64,000 nucleotides of DNA from Bacillota bacterium (GTDB lineage: Bacteria; Bacillota; Clostridia; Oscillospirales; Acutalibacteraceae): positions 62,001 through 126,000 of the forward strand of contig JAEZCC010000002.1 of NCBI GenBank assembly GCA_023412715.1. Reading direction: 5' to 3'. The notes below the pieces were generated by a model. The model saw nothing but the letters and a program-made list of their open reading frames with translations. It was not told the origin of the DNA and searched no databases. Below are positions 25,775 through 34,384 of this stretch, piece after piece. The position numbers were made by a program, and so were the translations under genes. Position 1 is the stretch's first letter; the number at the start of each line of letters is the position of its first letter.

Positions 25775-27021
25775 CTGCCGAGACGCACGTAGGCGTCTTT
25801 GAGACCGGCGTCCATTTTTTCAAAGAGCTCATCGAGGTATGCTTTGTCGCACAGCAGCCCCAGCTTCAGCTGAAGGATGCTGGGGTTCAGCCTTGCGTTG
25901 TGCGCCCAGACGCCATGGTCGAAAAGCGGTTTCACCACGGAGACGCCGGCGTCCTCGCAGTTGAAGCTGAGTCCCATAATCACGCCGCGCTGGGTATACC
26001 CCGTCAGAAAATCAGGGTAGTGCGACATCAGTTCCTCAATGCCGTCTTTGAGATACCGCTGATTCCGCAGGATGTTTTCCTTCGTGGAAGGGCGGGTTGT
26101 GATCTCCAGCACTTTGGAGGCCACGCGGCAGCCGATTTCCGCTCCGCCGCAGGTGGAACCGTGCAGGCGGCCGATTTTAAACAGCCAGGCCGCCGCCTTC
26201 CGATTCATCACGGTCGCGGAAATCGGGTACACGCCCCCGCCGAACCCTTTCGCCGTGACAAGCATGTCCGGGACGAATCCCTCGTGCTCGAATCCCCACA
26301 CTTTTCCCGTGCGCATCAGGCCCGTCTGCACTTCATCCGCAACATACAGCGCTCCGTATTTTTCGCAGAGCTGTTTTACTGTCTTTAGGTAACCTGGATC
26401 CGGCAGAGGGAACCCGTACGTTGCAAGCAGAGTCTCCACAAGGACGCAGGCGGTGTCCTCCTTTTTCAGCTCCGCTTCCATTGCGCCGACGTCGTTCAGG
26501 GGCACCTGCACAAACATACCGGCCTCGCCCTCGCAGTGGAACGGCAGCTTGAACTTGTCGTCCCCGGCGGAAACGGCCAGGCCCGTATGCCCGTGGTAGC
26601 AGCCCTTGATGGAAATTACCTTCTTGCGGCCCGTCGCATAGCGCGCGCTTTTGATGGCCACGTCCACCGCCTCGCCGCCGCAGGTGGAAAACACGGAATA
26701 GTTCAGATCGCCGGGGCAGAGCCCCGCAAGCTGCGCCGCGAGCTCTGCCCTCGCGATGGATGGAAAATGGTGGTTTCCCACGTCAAATTCCTCCGTTGCG
26801 CGGATCATCGCTTCGAGCACCTCCGGATTGCGGTGGCCCAGGTTGTAGGTCCCTCCGTTGAGGTGGACGTCCATAAATTCCGCTCCGTCCATGTCCCGGA
26901 AGCGATACCCCTCGCGCCAGCCCATCACAAGATCGATCCCTTTTTGGTGCCATTCCTCGACCTTGCTCGGATTCCAATATTCACGGCTTACCCGCAGAAT
27001 CTTCTCTTTGTATTCCGTCAT
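25771..27021 (-). CDS. Class-III PLP aminotransferase or phospho-lyase
   Basis: About 416 residues, fold-type I PLP class III: YRFRDMDGAEFMDVHLNGGTYNLGHRNPEV, GCYHGHTGLAVSAG, VADEVQTGLMRTGKVW and the PLP lysine in LVTAKGFGGGVYPISA. The start is ambiguous: the ATG at 27033 abuts AGAGAGG, a GTG at 27027 is 6 bases away and the ATG at 27021 is 12 bases away; 27021 is used. It sits between the polyamine-type permease and the APH kinase, so it should act on the imported amine or its phosphorylated form. Confidence 0.88.
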   Translation of the reverse strand: MTEYKEKILRVSREYWNPSKVEEWHQKGIDLVMGWREGYRFRDMDGAEFMDVHLNGGTYNLGHRNPEVLEAMIRATEEFDVGNHHFPSIARAELAAQLAGLCPGDLNYSVFSTCGGEAVDVAIKSARYATGRKKVISIKGCYHGHTGLAVSAGDDKFKLPFHCEGEAGMFVQVPLNDVGAMEAELKKEDTACVLVETLLATYGFPLPDPGYLKTVKQLCEKYGALYVADEVQTGLMRTGKVWGFEHEGFVPDMLVTAKGFGGGVYPISATVMNRKAAAWLFKIGRLHGSTCGGAEIGCRVASKVLEITTRPSTKENILRNQRYLKDGIEELMSHYPDFLTGYTQRGVIMGLSFNCEDAGVSVVKPLFDHGVWAHNARLNPSILQLKLGLLCDKAYLDELFEKMDAGLKDAYVRLGR

Positions 27022-27061
27022 GCGCACAGTCATCCTCTCTGCAGTCCGGTGTCTCCGCTGG

Positions 27062-27862
27062 CTATTCATCTTCCACTATCTCTTCCTGCACCCGATTTTT
27101 CCGCTCGCGGCCGAACAGGGTCTTCGCGTTGGAGAAGATCATTGCCAGCGTAATCAGCACGATCACGATCGCGGAGATGGCCGTGATGGTCGGGTCAAGC
27201 TGCTGGTTCAGTCCGTCCCAGATCCGCTTGGGGAGCGTGGTCACGTCCACACCACTGATAAACTGGGAGACGACGATCTCGTCGAACGAGGTCGCAAACG
27301 CGAACATCGCGCCGGAAAACAGGGCCGGCCGGATGATGGGGACCGTGACGCGCAGAAACGTGGTCAGGCTGTCCGCTCCGAGGCTGCGCGAGGCTAGCTC
27401 AAAGTCCGGATTATACCCCTCCAGGCTGGCCAGCACCGTGCGGATCACAAAGGGCACCGCCATCAGCACATGCGCGATTAGCAGGCCGGTAAAGCTTCCG
27501 GAAAGGCTCAGGCCGGCTTCAAAGCGGTAGACCGCAATGCCGACGATGATGCCGGGCACCAGCATCGGCATCATGAACGCCTCTATCACGGCGCTTTTGC
27601 CCCTGAATTCCGACTTGGAAAGCCCCTCGGCCGCCAACACGCCCAAGATCAGCGAGAGGACGGTGGTGACGACGGCAAGTTCCAGGCTGGTTTTCAGCGC
27701 GTCTACCCACTGCTGGTCGCTGAAAAAGGACTGGTACCACTGCATGGAAAAGCCCGGCGGAGGAAATTCCAGATACCTGGACGAGCTGAACGACATCGGG
27801 ACAATAATAAGGACCGGCAGCACCAGAAAAAGCAGGACGAGCAGGGTGAAAATCCATAGCAT
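27062..27862 (-). CDS. Polyamine-type ABC permease (PotC-like)
   Basis: A 266-residue permease with six predicted helices. The coupling loop is DFELASRSLGADSLTTFLRVTVPIIRPAL and the ending FDEIVVSQFISGVDVTTLPKRIWDGL is typical of PotC. It starts 13 bases after the PotB-like gene. The highly charged tail RERKNRVQEEIVEDE is cytoplasmic. Likely substrates are polyamines, amino alcohols or related cations. Confidence 0.92.
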   Translation of the reverse strand: MLWIFTLLVLLFLVLPVLIIVPMSFSSSRYLEFPPPGFSMQWYQSFFSDQQWVDALKTSLELAVVTTVLSLILGVLAAEGLSKSEFRGKSAVIEAFMMPMLVPGIIVGIAVYRFEAGLSLSGSFTGLLIAHVLMAVPFVIRTVLASLEGYNPDFELASRSLGADSLTTFLRVTVPIIRPALFSGAMFAFATSFDEIVVSQFISGVDVTTLPKRIWDGLNQQLDPTITAISAIVIVLITLAMIFSNAKTLFGRERKNRVQEEIVEDE

Positions 27863-27875
27863 GGCTTCAGCCTCC

Positions 27876-28775
27876 TTACCAGAGTTTCTCCACTTTCATG
27901 AATTTCTTGGAGATGAAAAGAATGATGTAGGTAAAAATCAGCAGGACAACGGAAATTGCAGAAGCGAACGGCCAGTTCATCAGCCGGTTGATCTGCACCT
28001 GGATCGCCTGGGAAATCATCATATTCTTCGTTCCGCCCAGCAGCGACGGCGTGATGTAATAGCCGATGCTGCTGACAAAAACCAGGATGGAGCCGCACGA
28101 GACGCCCGGCATGCTCAGAGGGACGAAGATGCGGAAAAAGGTGTAACCTTTTCTCGCCCCGAGCGTGCGCGAGGCCAGCAGCAGGTTGCGGTCGATGCCC
28201 TTCATGACCGGGTACAGCGACAGAATCATGTAGGGAAGAAGAATATGAGTCATGCCGATCATAATCCCGACTTCGTTATGCAGCAGTTCCAACGGCTGGC
28301 GGATCAGTCCAAGTCCTTTGAGAATATTGTTGACCACGCCGTTTGTCTGCAGCAGAATCATCCATGCGTAGGTCCGTACCAGCAGGCTGGTCCAGAACGG
28401 AATCATCACCGCGATCATGATCAGGCAGCTGATCCGTTTGGAACAGAACGTCATGGTGTAGGCCACCGGATACCCGAGGAGCAGACAGGCCACGGTGACG
28501 ACCAGGCTGATCCGGAACGTGGTGGCGATCACTTTCAGGTATACGTCGCTGCTGAAAAATTTTACGAAAGATTCCACCGAGGCCGCGCCCGCGGCGTTCG
28601 TAAAACTGATCATCAGGATCTGCACCAGCGGCACCATCAGAAAAATCAGAAAGAACAGGGCCGGCGGGAGGATCAGCATCCACGGTCTAAAAAAGTTTCT
28701 CTTTCCGGCGGCTTTTGTTGTTCGTTCCGCGCTTGCCCCTGCCCTTCTCAGGGCAATATCAATATCCTGCAGCAT
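27876..28775 (-). CDS. Polyamine-type ABC permease (PotB-like)
   Basis: About 299 residues from MLQDIDIALRR. The helix LILPPALFFLIFLMVPLVQILMISF opens the membrane part and the coupling loop is LLLASRTLGARKGYTFFRIFVPLSMPG. AGGAGGGG lies 5 bases before the ATG at 28775; the 111-base upstream extension is rejected because it runs through a hairpin. It forms the importer with 27062-27862, 28871-30013 and 30077-31150. Confidence 0.92.
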   Translation of the reverse strand: MLQDIDIALRRAGASAERTTKAAGKRNFFRPWMLILPPALFFLIFLMVPLVQILMISFTNAAGAASVESFVKFFSSDVYLKVIATTFRISLVVTVACLLLGYPVAYTMTFCSKRISCLIMIAVMIPFWTSLLVRTYAWMILLQTNGVVNNILKGLGLIRQPLELLHNEVGIMIGMTHILLPYMILSLYPVMKGIDRNLLLASRTLGARKGYTFFRIFVPLSMPGVSCGSILVFVSSIGYYITPSLLGGTKNMMISQAIQVQINRLMNWPFASAISVVLLIFTYIILFISKKFMKVEKLW

Positions 28776-28820
28776 AAAATCCCCTCCTGCCTGTCTGGCA
28801 TAGCCGCTTGGAGCGGCCAA

Positions 28821-28862
28821 TCCGGCACAGCCCGCCGCAGTGCGGCGGAAGGCCGTGCCGGA
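28821..28862. terminator. Long GC-rich stem-loop after the binding-protein gene
   Basis: Outer arms TCCGGCAC/GTGCCGGA and inner arms CCGCCGCA/TGCGGCGG form one extended hairpin just downstream of the solute-binding protein stop. There is no T-run. It may partly terminate transcription or protect the binding-protein message, giving more of it than of the permeases. Confidence 0.6.
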
Positions 28863-28870
28863 AAATTCAT

Positions 28871-30013
28871 TCAGCTGAGTTTCCATTCCTGAAAACGCTG
28901 ATAAACGGTATCGTAGTTATCGACCCACCATTTTACATCGTAGTAGACCTGGTTCTTCTGCTTCTCCGGGGAAGACGCCAGCTTGTCGACCTGCGCCTGC
29001 GTCATCAGCTTGTAAGCGTCGTTGTTGCAGGGCGCATTGCCCGGGTACTCGATGGCGTAATTCGCCACGACCTGCGCGGAAGTCGCATACGCGATGAAAT
29101 CATTGGCCATTTCCACGTTTTTGGAGCCTTTGCCGATCACCCAGGAATCAGCCGTGATGATCGCCTGATTCCAGTCGTAATCCACCGGCTGGCCCTCGTC
29201 CTTTGCCTTGATGATGCGGCCGGCCCAGACTTCGCCGAGCGGATCGTCGCCGCTTGAAACAAGCTGTACCGACTGCGAACCGGAATCCCAGAAGGTCTGG
29301 ATGTCCTTCTTGTGCTTGTCGAGGTAATTGAACGCGCGGTCCACGTCGAGCGGATACAATTTATCCATCGCGACGCCATCGGCCATCAGCACGGCTTCCA
29401 GCATGGACATCGGGTTGGAATAGAGCGTGCGGTTCCCCGAAAATTTCGCGGTGTCGAAGAATTCGCTCCAGTTCTTCGGACGGTTGCTGTCACTGAATTT
29501 CTGGGTGTTCCACGAGATACAGATGGCGGAACATTCGGAGGGCACTGAATACTCCGTGATAAAATTCGAAATCAATCCATCCTTCTTGATTACGTTGAAG
29601 CCGAGTTTTTCAAACAGCCCTTGCTTTTCGCCGCGGAAGGCAAAGTCCGTGTCGACGTCCCACACGTCCACCTCCATTTTGTTCGCCTGAACGGCGGCCT
29701 TCACCTTGGCCGGGGTGGGGTCTGTGTCTTCTTTAATGGTGCAGCCGTATTTTTCCGCAAACGTATCGAAGATGGTCTTTTTCTGCGCTGCCTGAATCGC
29801 GCCGCCCCAGCTGCAGACGGTCAGCGTTTTGCCGGCCCACTTTTTCCCCGTGGACGCCGCATTGCCGGCGGAGGGCGCCGCACCGGACGCTGGCAATGCG
29901 GAAGAGGCGGCACCGGAGCCGCCGCTGCACGCCGCCGTAGAAAGAACCAGAAACGCTGCGATGAATCCCGCGGCAATCCGCCGGGGGCGTTCTGAATGGA
30001 CCTTCTGTTTCAT
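28871..30013 (-). CDS. Polyamine-type ABC solute-binding lipoprotein (PotD-like)
   Basis: About 380 residues. The signal peptide ends in the lipobox LSTAAC, followed by a Ser/Ala/Gly-rich linker. The mature part has LTVCSWGGAIQAAQKKTIFDTFAEKYGC and TYSVPSECSAICISWN-like ligand-pocket segments of the PotD/FbpA superfamily (here EYSVPSECSAICISWN). GGAGG lies 8 bases before the ATG at 30013. Ligand is unclear; the family binds polyamines, opines or amino-ethyl compounds. Confidence 0.92.
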   Translation of the reverse strand: MKQKVHSERPRRIAAGFIAAFLVLSTAACSGGSGAASSALPASGAAPSAGNAASTGKKWAGKTLTVCSWGGAIQAAQKKTIFDTFAEKYGCTIKEDTDPTPAKVKAAVQANKMEVDVWDVDTDFAFRGEKQGLFEKLGFNVIKKDGLISNFITEYSVPSECSAICISWNTQKFSDSNRPKNWSEFFDTAKFSGNRTLYSNPMSMLEAVLMADGVAMDKLYPLDVDRAFNYLDKHKKDIQTFWDSGSQSVQLVSSGDDPLGEVWAGRIIKAKDEGQPVDYDWNQAIITADSWVIGKGSKNVEMANDFIAYATSAQVVANYAIEYPGNAPCNNDAYKLMTQAQVDKLASSPEKQKNQVYYDVKWWVDNYDTVYQRFQEWKLS

Positions 30014-30076
30014 TGAAAATGCCTCCAATCTTAACTCCGTGTAGTCGCCCGGCGGAAGAAAACCCCGCCCGGCCGC

Positions 30077-31150
30077 TTATGGCATTACCTGTACGATATC
30101 TTCTTCCGAAACGCCGAGCAGGACTTCGTCCCCGGGATTTAGGGAGAGGAAATGGGTGGTGAAGACCTTTGCTTTCAGGTGATGGCCGTTCTGTAGCCTG
30201 ACCTTCAGTTTCAGAGAATCGCCGATATAAACGCACTGTTCGATCACACCGGGGAATTTCAGGCCTCCGTAGGATTCCTCCACGAGATTAATTTTTTCCG
30301 GCCGGATCACGACGTTGACGACATCGTTTTCCGAATACGAGACGGAGCGGTCCGGTGTCGGGATGGTGATGCCGTGAAGATTGATTTTTGCCTTTCCGTC
30401 CCTGTCTATGGACGTCACCGGGCACGGGATGACGTTCGCTTCCCCGATGAATTTGGCGCAGAAGACGGAGGCGGGCCTCTCGTAGATTTCCACCGGCGGG
30501 GCGACCTGCTCGATCTGCCCGTCCTTCATGATGCAGACCTGTGTGGCCATGGTCAGGGCCTCCTCCTGGTCGTGCGTGACGGAAACGGTCGTGATGCCGA
30601 GCTCCCGGTGGATCTCCTTGATCTCGAGCTGCATCTGTTTTCTCAGCTGCTTGTCGAGCGCGGCCATCGGTTCATCCAGCAACAGGATAATCGGGTCGAA
30701 GACCAGCGCCCTCGCAAGCGCGACGCGCTGCTGCTGACCGCCGCTCAGCTCCCGGGGAAACCGCGAGGCATATTCCGAAAGCCGTACCCGCCTGAGGATC
30801 GCGTCGATCCGGTTTTTTCGCTCGACCTTCGGTATTTTTCGGACGCTCAGCGGGTATTCCACATTCTTGTAGACATTCATGTGGGGGAACAGAGCGTAAT
30901 TCTGAAACAACATGCCGATATTGCGTTTGTGGATCGGCGTTCGCGAAACGTCGTTGCCGTTGATCAGAATCTGTCCTTTCGTAGGATCCTCGAAGCCGGC
31001 AATCATCTTCAACAGGGTGGTTTTCCCCGCTCCGCTCGGACCGAGGATGGTCAGAAATTCGCCGTCTTTGATCTGAATGCTCACGTCTTTGATTACGTGA
31101 ACCTGTTTGTAGCTTTTGTCGATGTTCTGCAAGCGGATGGTTGCGCCCAT
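30077..31150 (-). CDS. Polyamine-type ABC ATPase (PotA-like)
   Basis: About 357 residues: Walker A GPSGAGKTT, Q-loop MLFQNYALFPHMNV, signature LSGGQQQR, Walker B ILLLDEP and the switch VTHDQEEA, then a C-terminal TOBE regulatory domain. GGAGG lies 8 bases before the ATG at 31150, preferred over the ATG at 31165. It is the first gene of the transporter part, which runs PotA, PotD, PotB, PotC. Confidence 0.94.
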   Translation of the reverse strand: MGATIRLQNIDKSYKQVHVIKDVSIQIKDGEFLTILGPSGAGKTTLLKMIAGFEDPTKGQILINGNDVSRTPIHKRNIGMLFQNYALFPHMNVYKNVEYPLSVRKIPKVERKNRIDAILRRVRLSEYASRFPRELSGGQQQRVALARALVFDPIILLLDEPMAALDKQLRKQMQLEIKEIHRELGITTVSVTHDQEEALTMATQVCIMKDGQIEQVAPPVEIYERPASVFCAKFIGEANVIPCPVTSIDRDGKAKINLHGITIPTPDRSVSYSENDVVNVVIRPEKINLVEESYGGLKFPGVIEQCVYIGDSLKLKVRLQNGHHLKAKVFTTHFLSLNPGDEVLLGVSEEDIVQVMP

Positions 31151-31183
31151 GGTCGTTTCCTCCATTCTTCCGGTTTGGCCGGC

Positions 31184-31237
31184 AAAAAAAGCAAGGGCAC
31201 GCAGGAATCTCGCGATTCATAAGCGCCCTTGCTTTTT
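31184..31237 (-). terminator. Terminator-like hairpin between aminotransferase and importer genes
   Basis: GCAAGGGC (31191-31198) pairs with GCCCTTGC (31225-31232) and an inner AATC/GATT pair extends the stem. On the minus strand it is followed by seven T (31190-31184). It should reduce or stop read-through from the class-III aminotransferase gene into potA. A T-run on the other side makes it potentially bidirectional. Confidence 0.8.
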
Positions 31238-31258
31238 CATTCGGATTTCTCGTTTGGG

Positions 31259-32467
31259 TCAGATTTCTTCCGAAACCCTTCTCATAATTTCATAAGCCCT
31301 GTCACAGTCCGCTTTGGTTGCGATCAGAGGCGGGATCAGGCGGATCACGCGGTCACCTATCAGGGTGACCAGCATGTTGCGGTCGAAGCAGCCGTGCTTC
31401 ACCTTCAGCCCGACCGGCCGGTCGTAGGCCACGCCGATCATCAGTCCGCGGCCGCGGACTTCGCTGACGTGAGGAACGCTCCGGAGCTTTTCCATGAAAT
31501 AGGCCCCGACCTCTTTGGCGCTGCCCGCCAGATCACGGTCCAGAAGTTCGCCGATCTGCGCGAGGGAAGCCGCGCAGCAGACGGCGTTTCCGCCGTAGGT
31601 GGTCCCGTGGGAACCCGCCGAGAAAGCTTTGGCGATTTCAGCGCTGGTGACAATCGCGGAAATCGGCATGCCGCCGCCCATCGCCTTCGCCATGGTCAGC
31701 ATATCCGGCCTGATCCCGTAATGCATAAACGCCATGATATCGCCTGTTCTGCACCAGCCGGTCTGGACCTCGTCGAACATCAGCAGGATGTGCTGTTCGT
31801 CGCACAGCTTTCTCAGGCCCTCCATGAATTCCTGTGTGGCGGGAATAACGCCGCCCTCCCCCTGAATCGGCTCGATCATGATTCCAATGGTATTTGCCGT
31901 GACCTGCGACCGGAAAGATTCCAGATTGTTGTATTCTGCGTATGAGAATCCCGGGACGACCGGCTTGAAACCGATCTGGCAGGCGTTGTCCGGCTGGCCG
32001 GTTGCGGACATGGCGCCGTAGGTCCTGCCGTGGAACCCGTTTCTCGCCGTCACGATGCGGTATCTCTCGGGGCCGTATGTTTCAATGCCGTATTTCCGGG
32101 CCATCTTGATCATGGCCTCGTTTGCCTCTGCGCCGGAGTTCTGGAAAAAGATTTTTTCAAATCCGAGCGTAGTGCATATCTTCTCGGAAAGCAGCGCCTG
32201 AGGAAGTGTGTAGGGATAATTGAAGGTGTGTATCACATCACCGACCTGATCGCGGACAGCCGCCACAACCTTCGGGTTGCAGTTTCCTGTGCTGTTAACG
32301 GCAATTCCGCCGTAAAAATCGAGATATGCATTGCCTTCGCTGTCGTAAAGGTACATTCCTTCCGCACGCTCGCAGACAAAATTGTAACGCTCGTACGTCT
32401 CTATCATATATTTTTTTACAAGAGCCACTACGTCCTGAGCTGTCACGCTGTAATCCTTTAATCTCAT
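31259..32467 (-). CDS. Class-III aminotransferase (acetylornithine/GABA/putrescine-type)
   Basis: A 402-residue fold-type I PLP enzyme: YLYDSEGNAYLDFYGGIAVNSTGNCNP, FFQNSGAEANEAMIKMARKYG, FHGRTYGAMSATG, MIEPIQGEGGV, LMFDEVQTGWCRTG and the PLP lysine in TMAKAMGGGMPISA. It is nearest in style to ArgD/GabT enzymes. It is distinct from the second class-III enzyme in the same cluster (25771-27021). It has its own consensus promoter and a terminator-like leader hairpin upstream, and lies next to the XRE-cupin regulator. Transamination of a diamine or omega-amino acid is likely. Confidence 0.92.
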   Translation of the reverse strand: MRLKDYSVTAQDVVALVKKYMIETYERYNFVCERAEGMYLYDSEGNAYLDFYGGIAVNSTGNCNPKVVAAVRDQVGDVIHTFNYPYTLPQALLSEKICTTLGFEKIFFQNSGAEANEAMIKMARKYGIETYGPERYRIVTARNGFHGRTYGAMSATGQPDNACQIGFKPVVPGFSYAEYNNLESFRSQVTANTIGIMIEPIQGEGGVIPATQEFMEGLRKLCDEQHILLMFDEVQTGWCRTGDIMAFMHYGIRPDMLTMAKAMGGGMPISAIVTSAEIAKAFSAGSHGTTYGGNAVCCAASLAQIGELLDRDLAGSAKEVGAYFMEKLRSVPHVSEVRGRGLMIGVAYDRPVGLKVKHGCFDRNMLVTLIGDRVIRLIPPLIATKADCDRAYEIMRRVSEEI

Positions 32468-32550
32468 GAATAGATTCCCCCGCGTTCATGTAAATTCAGA
32501 AAAGCTGGCCCATGTGATCCGCATAAATGAATTACGCTATACATGCTAAT

Positions 32551-32601
32551 TCAAAAAGAAAGAACAGCGGCAGTTCTGATATCCTTTCAGAACGCCGTTG
32601 T
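32551..32601 (-). terminator. Terminator-like hairpin in the aminotransferase leader
   Basis: Arms 32564-32579 and 32587-32601 (ACAGCGGCAGTTCTGA with one mismatch and one bulge) are followed on the minus strand by TTCTTTCTTTTT. It lies between the strong promoter at 32647-32675 and the gene start at 32467, so it would act as an attenuator of the aminotransferase, or as terminator of the regulator gene upstream. Confidence 0.6.
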
Positions 32602-32646
32602 CCGGAAGATCACATGTGATGATATTTTTCAAATGCGTATGGTTGC

Positions 32647-32675
32647 ATTATATGCTTCGTGCAATATATTGTCAA
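32647..32675 (-). promoter_or_regulatory. Perfect-consensus sigma-A promoter of the class-III aminotransferase
   Basis: TTGACA (32670-32675) and TATAAT (32647-32652) with an exact 17-base spacer on the minus strand. The spacer and -10 lie within TTGCA-N12-TGCAA, a weak inverted repeat. A promoter this strong next to an XRE regulator is normally held down by repression. Confidence 0.85.
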
Positions 32676-32719
32676 TACTTCAATCAAAAAATTTTAAAAA
32701 TATTTTTTACTGCTCATTT

Positions 32720-33277
32720 CTAAGCCTTCCGCCAAGTAAAGACAACCAGAAAGCGCAGGATCCCTTTCCCCGGATTTTTATACTGATGGGCACAGTCGGT
32801 CTGAAAGCGGATGGCATCGTCCTGGCCGAGCGAAAAGGTCTCACTGCCCAGGTCGAGCAGCAATTGTCCTTCCTCCACGACCAGATATTCCGTGGTTTTC
32901 TCACCGTGGGAGGTACAGGGATATGTGCAGTCCGGCTGTACGCAAATGTTGTAAATTTCAAAATTCCGATCGGGCTCATAAGGAAAGTAAGCAAATGACT
33001 GGAAGCAATTTTTCTCCTCTTTTGCGGGAGAGATATTGGATTTTCGTATCAGATAGCTCTCGTCCTGCGGCGAAGAGATCAGATCTATAAAATCGACCCG
33101 CAGGCCGCTGGTGATTTTGCCAAGTGTTCCGAGAGTCGGATTCGCCTCTCCGCGCTCGATCTGCCCGAGCATGCTCTTGCTGATTCCGGTTTCAATGGAG
33201 ACGGTGTCCAGACTCATTTGTCTGCTCTTCCGAATTCGGCGCAGATTGATGGATACATTTTCGTTCAGATAGTCCAT
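32720..33277 (-). CDS. XRE-family regulator with cupin sensor domain (PuuR-like)
   Basis: A 185-residue protein. Residues 8-62 form an XRE helix-turn-helix (INLRRIRKSRQMSLDTVSIETGISKSMLGQIERGEANPTLGTLGKI). The C-terminal half is a cupin with YPCTSHGEKTTEYLVVEEGQLLLDLGSE. This architecture is that of PuuR and related repressors of polyamine or amino-acid catabolism. It lies just upstream of the aminotransferase and the importer on the same strand, so it is the probable repressor of this cluster, relieved when the amine binds the cupin. Confidence 0.92.
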   Translation of the reverse strand: MDYLNENVSINLRRIRKSRQMSLDTVSIETGISKSMLGQIERGEANPTLGTLGKITSGLRVDFIDLISSPQDESYLIRKSNISPAKEEKNCFQSFAYFPYEPDRNFEIYNICVQPDCTYPCTSHGEKTTEYLVVEEGQLLLDLGSETFSLGQDDAIRFQTDCAHQYKNPGKGILRFLVVFTWRKA

Positions 33278-33547
33278 AAAAGCCTCCGTCAGTGCAGTAT
33301 AATATACAATTTGATTTTTATGCAGTATGCGCTATATTGCACGTTTTGTTCTTTTATTCTATCAGATTCCCATGGCATTTGTCAATCTCAGAAGAGTTGC
33401 TCTAAAATTTGCTCTTTTGAGAATATGAATTATAAATGTATAATTTATTCATTATTTTCTCTACCCGCCTTATGCATCGCAAACTCTGTTTTAGGCGATC
33501 CGGATCTGAACTGCTCCGCAGAATGGACAGATAAGAAAGGAGCCTAT
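33278..33547. other. AT-rich non-coding stretch upstream of the XRE regulator
   Basis: This holds the regulator promoter region on the minus strand, with TATATTAT-like -10 candidates and GCAATATAGCGCATACTGC, which partly resembles sequence near 32530-32548. The rest carries no convincing gene and leads into an IS3 fragment. Confidence 0.4.
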
Positions 33548-33852
33548 TGGAACGGTCAAGAAGAACTGGACACAAAGATAAGGTTTTTAAGAATTTTGAG
33601 TCTAAACTGTGCCGGGCTGACCCACCCCAAGGCCGAACGGATGCGTTTTGTGTTATAGTAGAGCTCTACATAACTAAAGATATCCAGCCGAGTTTGTTCG
33701 GGATTGTCGTAATTGGCATCCTAAACAAACTCTCTTTTGAGAGTGCAGTAGAAAGATTCCATAATTGCATTGTCATAGGGGTTGCCCTTACGACTCATGC
33801 TTTGTATGAACCCGTAACGCATCAGAAGTCATTGAAACCGCTGTGAAGTAAG
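33548..33852 (-). mobile_element. IS3-family 3' fragment, left copy (broken transposase end)
   Basis: Minus-strand translation gives the C-terminal part of an IS3-family OrfB: LLMRYGFIQSMSRKGNPYDN, then AIMESFYCTLKREFV, a stop, DANYDNPEQTRLDIFSYVELYYNTKRIRSALGWVSPAQF. At least two in-frame stops are present. The element end TGGAACGGTCAAGAA lies at 33548. A near-identical fragment in the opposite orientation lies at 38234-38519. Everything upstream of about 33852 in the element is missing. Confidence 0.85.
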
Positions 33853-33855
33853 CTT

Positions 33856-34212
33856 TTAAATGATATGAAGTAATATTAAAATTATAAAGATAACACACGG
33901 CCAAATGATGAACAAGCCCAATACTACTCTTTTATTTACAATTTCTCTTTTAAAATCGATAATTCCGGTTACAGTAACTTCGATAAAAAATACCAATATA
34001 ATGAAATATAAAGTATGAATAAATTGGTTGTAGAACTGTGGGAAAATTCTTGACGCAATCATGAAAGGAGGAACAAAGGATAAAATAATATAAGCAATAA
34101 TTAACCCTTTTCTATCTATCTTGCGCCTTGAGATCGCAAAATAAATCATCCCTCCCGACATCAACAAACAAAGAATAACATATAACGGTAACGGTAAGAA
34201 CTCTAAATTCAT
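33856..34212 (-). CDS. Hypothetical four-helix membrane protein
   Basis: About 118 residues from MNLEFLPLPLYVILCLLMSG. Four hydrophobic segments alternate with short charged loops (SRRKIDRKG, DFKREIVNKRV), so it is an integral membrane protein. No family is recognised. GAAGGG lies about 6 bases before the ATG at 34212; an extension to 34239 is possible. Its setting among RHS and immunity-like fragments suggests an immunity protein, but nothing in the sequence proves it. The upstream stretch 34240-34330 can be read as the tail of another lost gene (GTVMVTGVNVGETLPKK). Confidence 0.55.
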   Translation of the reverse strand: MNLEFLPLPLYVILCLLMSGGMIYFAISRRKIDRKGLIIAYIILSFVPPFMIASRIFPQFYNQFIHTLYFIILVFFIEVTVTGIIDFKREIVNKRVVLGLFIIWPCVIFIILILLHII

Positions 34213-34384
34213 TTCTTGCCCTTCTAATATCCAATCCATTATTTCTTAGGAAGTGTTTCGCCAACATTAACACCCGTAACCATAACTGTACCAGCAAGAA
34301 TCGAAACACAAATGGGGGCACCATCCAACATAAGGCAAATCAGCACCTAATGAAATAAATCATAAGGCGCAGCACAAAGGCTTG

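Noticed and set aside
27537..28892. 451-codon plus-strand frame
   Set aside because: Antisense to the two PotB/PotC-like permeases, whose motifs are unambiguous.
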